In this document: in pieces, positions 36,306-38,263 of the stretch | How the letters are laid out: every line of letters starts with the position of its first letter | Position numbering within the stretch: the stretch's first letter is position 1 | Virus record (IMG/VR): IMGVR_UViG_3300034418_007523 | Coordinates: 1-38,263 of that record | Reading direction: 5' to 3' (one strand) | DNA length: 38,263 bases | From: a virus | Notes under the pieces: model-generated | Told to the model about the DNA's origin: nothing | What the model saw: the letters and a program-made list of their open reading frames with translations, nothing else | Database searches by the model: none | Program-made: the position numbers and the translations under genes

Positions 36306-37830
36306 GCGATATATAGCTTCCCAGGAAGTCATCGAGTGAGCCGACAGGCTCGTAAGCAGCCGAACCACCAACAGCCATTGCTAACGCCACCATGCCGTCT
36401 ATCCGACCAGTGGATTTCACCTTGTCTAGTTTCTTGTTGCCTGCCGGGTCTTTCACCTCAACAGCATTTGCCGCATTCCAAGTAAGAACCGGGTGCATCC
36501 CGTGACGGATTCGACCATTCAGCAGTTCAATTTCTAAGGTTTTGAGCGCTGGAGACATATCTTTATAGCCCTGCCCGTGTTCAACAAAGTGATTGGCTAT
36601 CCATTGTTCGTCGAAACCCACATCCAACAGGCTGGGCCGGAGCATCTTCATACCCCATCGGTCAAAATAAACGGTGATGTCGGTAGATTCGGCCCAATCA
36701 GCCAGCGTCTTTGCCACAAAATCAAATTCAATCGACTTGCCTGGGGTCAGGGTTAAATGCCCGTCATTCGCCCACAAATCATAAGGAACACGATCCTGTA
36801 TAGATTTCTCTGCAATCCCATCTGCTGGCAGGTAGAAATTGCTTTTAACTGATAGGGAGCCATCAGTACCGCGCCCCACTGCAATCATGGCTGTAAGGTC
36901 GTGACGGTCTGAAAGGTCAAGGCCAATCGTAACCGGCCCCTCAAAATCTTCTGGCCTGAGACAAAGCCCGTTCTCTTTCCACACCCTCTGGGACACAAAA
37001 GGCGTGTTTCTGGATATGCGCTGGTTTAATACCAGGTTTCTATAGGCAGCCTCTTGAGAAGGCATGCGCGAAGCCGAATCAGCCTGCCGCTTGACCTCTT
37101 TCTTGTTGAGAAATATCCCATAAGCGGGGTTTGCCGACTTGATGGCCTTCTCAGAAAATGGATCTATAGATTCATCAGCGGTATAGAGAAACAGCTTGGT
37201 TTCTTTGTCGTAACCGGCCTTCGCGTCATCAATGAGAACACTGAGTAAATCGGCATCCGTAGGTGCCTGAGTTGAGATCACTACGGATAACGGTTCTTTC
37301 TGCGCCCCTGCCGCTGTTTCAAGCGCGTCATACAAGGGCGATCTAGGACCGACCACTTGCCCCAATTCATCATGGACAACAAAGACTGGGGAAAGCCCAT
37401 AGGCTGTGGACGCCTCGGCAGATAGCGCCCGGTACAGCGTCCCCAGCTCTTCACAAAACAACTGTTTGGCAGACTCACGAACAGCGATAACACCATTCAG
37501 GTCAGGCGACAACCGGATCACCTTAACCATCAGATTAAACAGAATCGAAGCCTGATCCCTAGACTGAGCTGCGGAATACAGTTGAGAATTGGCTTTAGCC
37601 TCTGGCCCGACCAGATGAAGCAAACACAGAAACGCCGACAGCGTGGTTTTGGCGTTCTTCCTGCCAAACGAAATAATCACCCGCCGGGTGGACGTGTCAT
37701 AAATACCCTTGATCACGTCCTTCTGGAACTTTTGCAGCTTGACCGGCTGCCCTACAAACTCCCCTTCTGGTATGCGGCAATACTGTTCAATCCAGCGTAT
37801 AGCCCTGTTACCCCTGCTTACCCTTCCCAC
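36292..37830 (-). CDS. terL: Large terminase subunit
   Basis: 512 residues from GTG 37830. ATPase: Walker A-like SFGRKNAKTT at 54-63 and Walker B VFVVHDE with D155 and E156. Nuclease: D306 in IGLDLSDRHDL, FDRWGMK and DGMVALAMA near the end. This is the Terminase_1/HK97 group, mostly cos packaging. It starts inside the end of terS (13-base overlap). Confidence 0.94.
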   Translation of the reverse strand: MGRVSRGNRAIRWIEQYCRIPEGEFVGQPVKLQKFQKDVIKGIYDTSTRRVIISFGRKNAKTTLSAFLCLLHLVGPEAKANSQLYSAAQSRDQASILFNLMVKVIRLSPDLNGVIAVRESAKQLFCEELGTLYRALSAEASTAYGLSPVFVVHDELGQVVGPRSPLYDALETAAGAQKEPLSVVISTQAPTDADLLSVLIDDAKAGYDKETKLFLYTADESIDPFSEKAIKSANPAYGIFLNKKEVKRQADSASRMPSQEAAYRNLVLNQRISRNTPFVSQRVWKENGLCLRPEDFEGPVTIGLDLSDRHDLTAMIAVGRGTDGSLSVKSNFYLPADGIAEKSIQDRVPYDLWANDGHLTLTPGKSIEFDFVAKTLADWAESTDITVYFDRWGMKMLRPSLLDVGFDEQWIANHFVEHGQGYKDMSPALKTLEIELLNGRIRHGMHPVLTWNAANAVEVKDPAGNKKLDKVKSTGRIDGMVALAMAVGGSAAYEPVGSLDDFLGSYISHESI

Positions 37831-38243
37831 GGTTTAGAGCCGGACGCCTTTCTGTCAGCAACAGATGCCTTTTGTGTATCGTATTTCGACTGCTGGGTTA
37901 GCCTCATTGATCTGGATAGCGATGTAATGGCCCTGGTTTGCTTCTCCCGCATATCGGTCAGCTTGCGGTATCTATCCAGGCCATCAGGGTCAACCATCCA
38001 TTCAGGCTTAAACGCATCAATCTGAGTATCAATCACCGCAGCCGTGGAAACATGCTTACAGTAAGCCAACAACAATTGCTTGGTGTCATTTTGAAACCAG
38101 TCAGCCGGTTTAGTGTTTACGATCGAATGCCAGACAGATGCCTCAAATTCACTAATCTCAGCAGGTGGCGCAATACGCGGGCATACCTCAGCCGTCTGGA
38201 CAACTTTTAAGCCACCAGTGCTGTTTCTTCCGCGTTGCTTCAT
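37818..38243 (-). CDS. terS: Small terminase subunit (P27-like)
   Basis: 141 residues beginning MKQRGRNSTGGLKVVQTAEV. A basic start followed by P-P-A-E-I-S-E-F-E-A and a helical body (DRYRKLTDMREKQTRAITSL) is the pattern of P27-type small terminases. There is no clear ribosome site before its ATG, so it may be coupled to the HNH gene across the joined ends. It recognises the packaging site, which probably lies near this junction. Confidence 0.88.
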   Translation of the reverse strand: MKQRGRNSTGGLKVVQTAEVCPRIAPPAEISEFEASVWHSIVNTKPADWFQNDTKQLLLAYCKHVSTAAVIDTQIDAFKPEWMVDPDGLDRYRKLTDMREKQTRAITSLSRSMRLTQQSKYDTQKASVADRKASGSKPWEG

Positions 38244-38263
38244 AGAAATTGTTACGATTTAGC

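Noticed and set aside
1-38263. CRISPR array, insertion sequence, toxin-antitoxin pair or integrase
   Set aside because: No regularly spaced repeats, transposase, toxin-like or recombinase motifs were seen on either strand.

Overview
The window reads as an essentially complete genome of a tailed siphovirus with a lambda-like layout and an HK97-type head. Almost every base is coding, and genes overlap by start/stop contacts of a few bases. The two ends appear to join: the HNH endonuclease gene ends at 16 on the minus strand and the small terminase gene starts at 38243 on the minus strand, 35 bases apart once circularised. This is the usual HNH-terS-terL-portal order. The host cannot be named from the sequence. 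Gram-negative lysis genes, lipobox signals, a c-type cytochrome gene and integron-like sites suggest a proteobacterium, possibly a marine gammaproteobacterium (inference).

Layout. (1) 15749-15862 is a divergent promoter region. The minus-strand promoter drives a Cro-like repressor, followed by a tR1-like terminator and the early-right operon (15521 down to about 8026): two tiny membrane peptides, HNH nuclease, O-like initiator carrying its own iterons, P-like helicase loader, a PAPS-reductase-like protein, NinB, NinG, an HTH-metallophosphoesterase and small zinc-binding proteins. (2) The plus-strand promoter drives an early-left operon (15875-18923) of small proteins and a recombination set: ERF annealing protein, YqaJ exonuclease and SSB. 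(3) A late promoter near 7970-7998 is followed by two intrinsic terminators, like lambda pR'-tR'. Late transcription then runs leftward through lysis (holin, M15 endolysin, a possible lipoprotein, lipase), an unusual haem protein, tail fibre genes and HNH, and across the joined ends into terS, terL, portal, protease, capsid, a glycosyltransferase/methyltransferase cluster, connector, neck and tail genes, ending at 19167. No cI-like repressor, integrase or excisionase was found, so the phage looks obligately lytic while keeping a cro-only relic of a lambdoid switch.

Most unusual content: (a) an 843-residue exported protein with a beta-propeller and a hydrazine-synthase-alpha-like dihaem C-terminal part, inside the late operon; (b) three attC-like imperfect palindromes at 8309-9024, each overlapping the stop codon of a small gene, arranged like a short integron gene-cassette array; (c) two candidate -1 frameshift sites, the expected one in the tail chaperones and an unexpected A AAA AAG heptamer leading into a glycosyltransferase-like frame that has no start codon; (d) identical hairpin-plus-leader cassettes in front of the major capsid and tail tube genes; (e) several very small ORFs (24, 27, 38 and 59 residues) fixed by stop/start overlaps.
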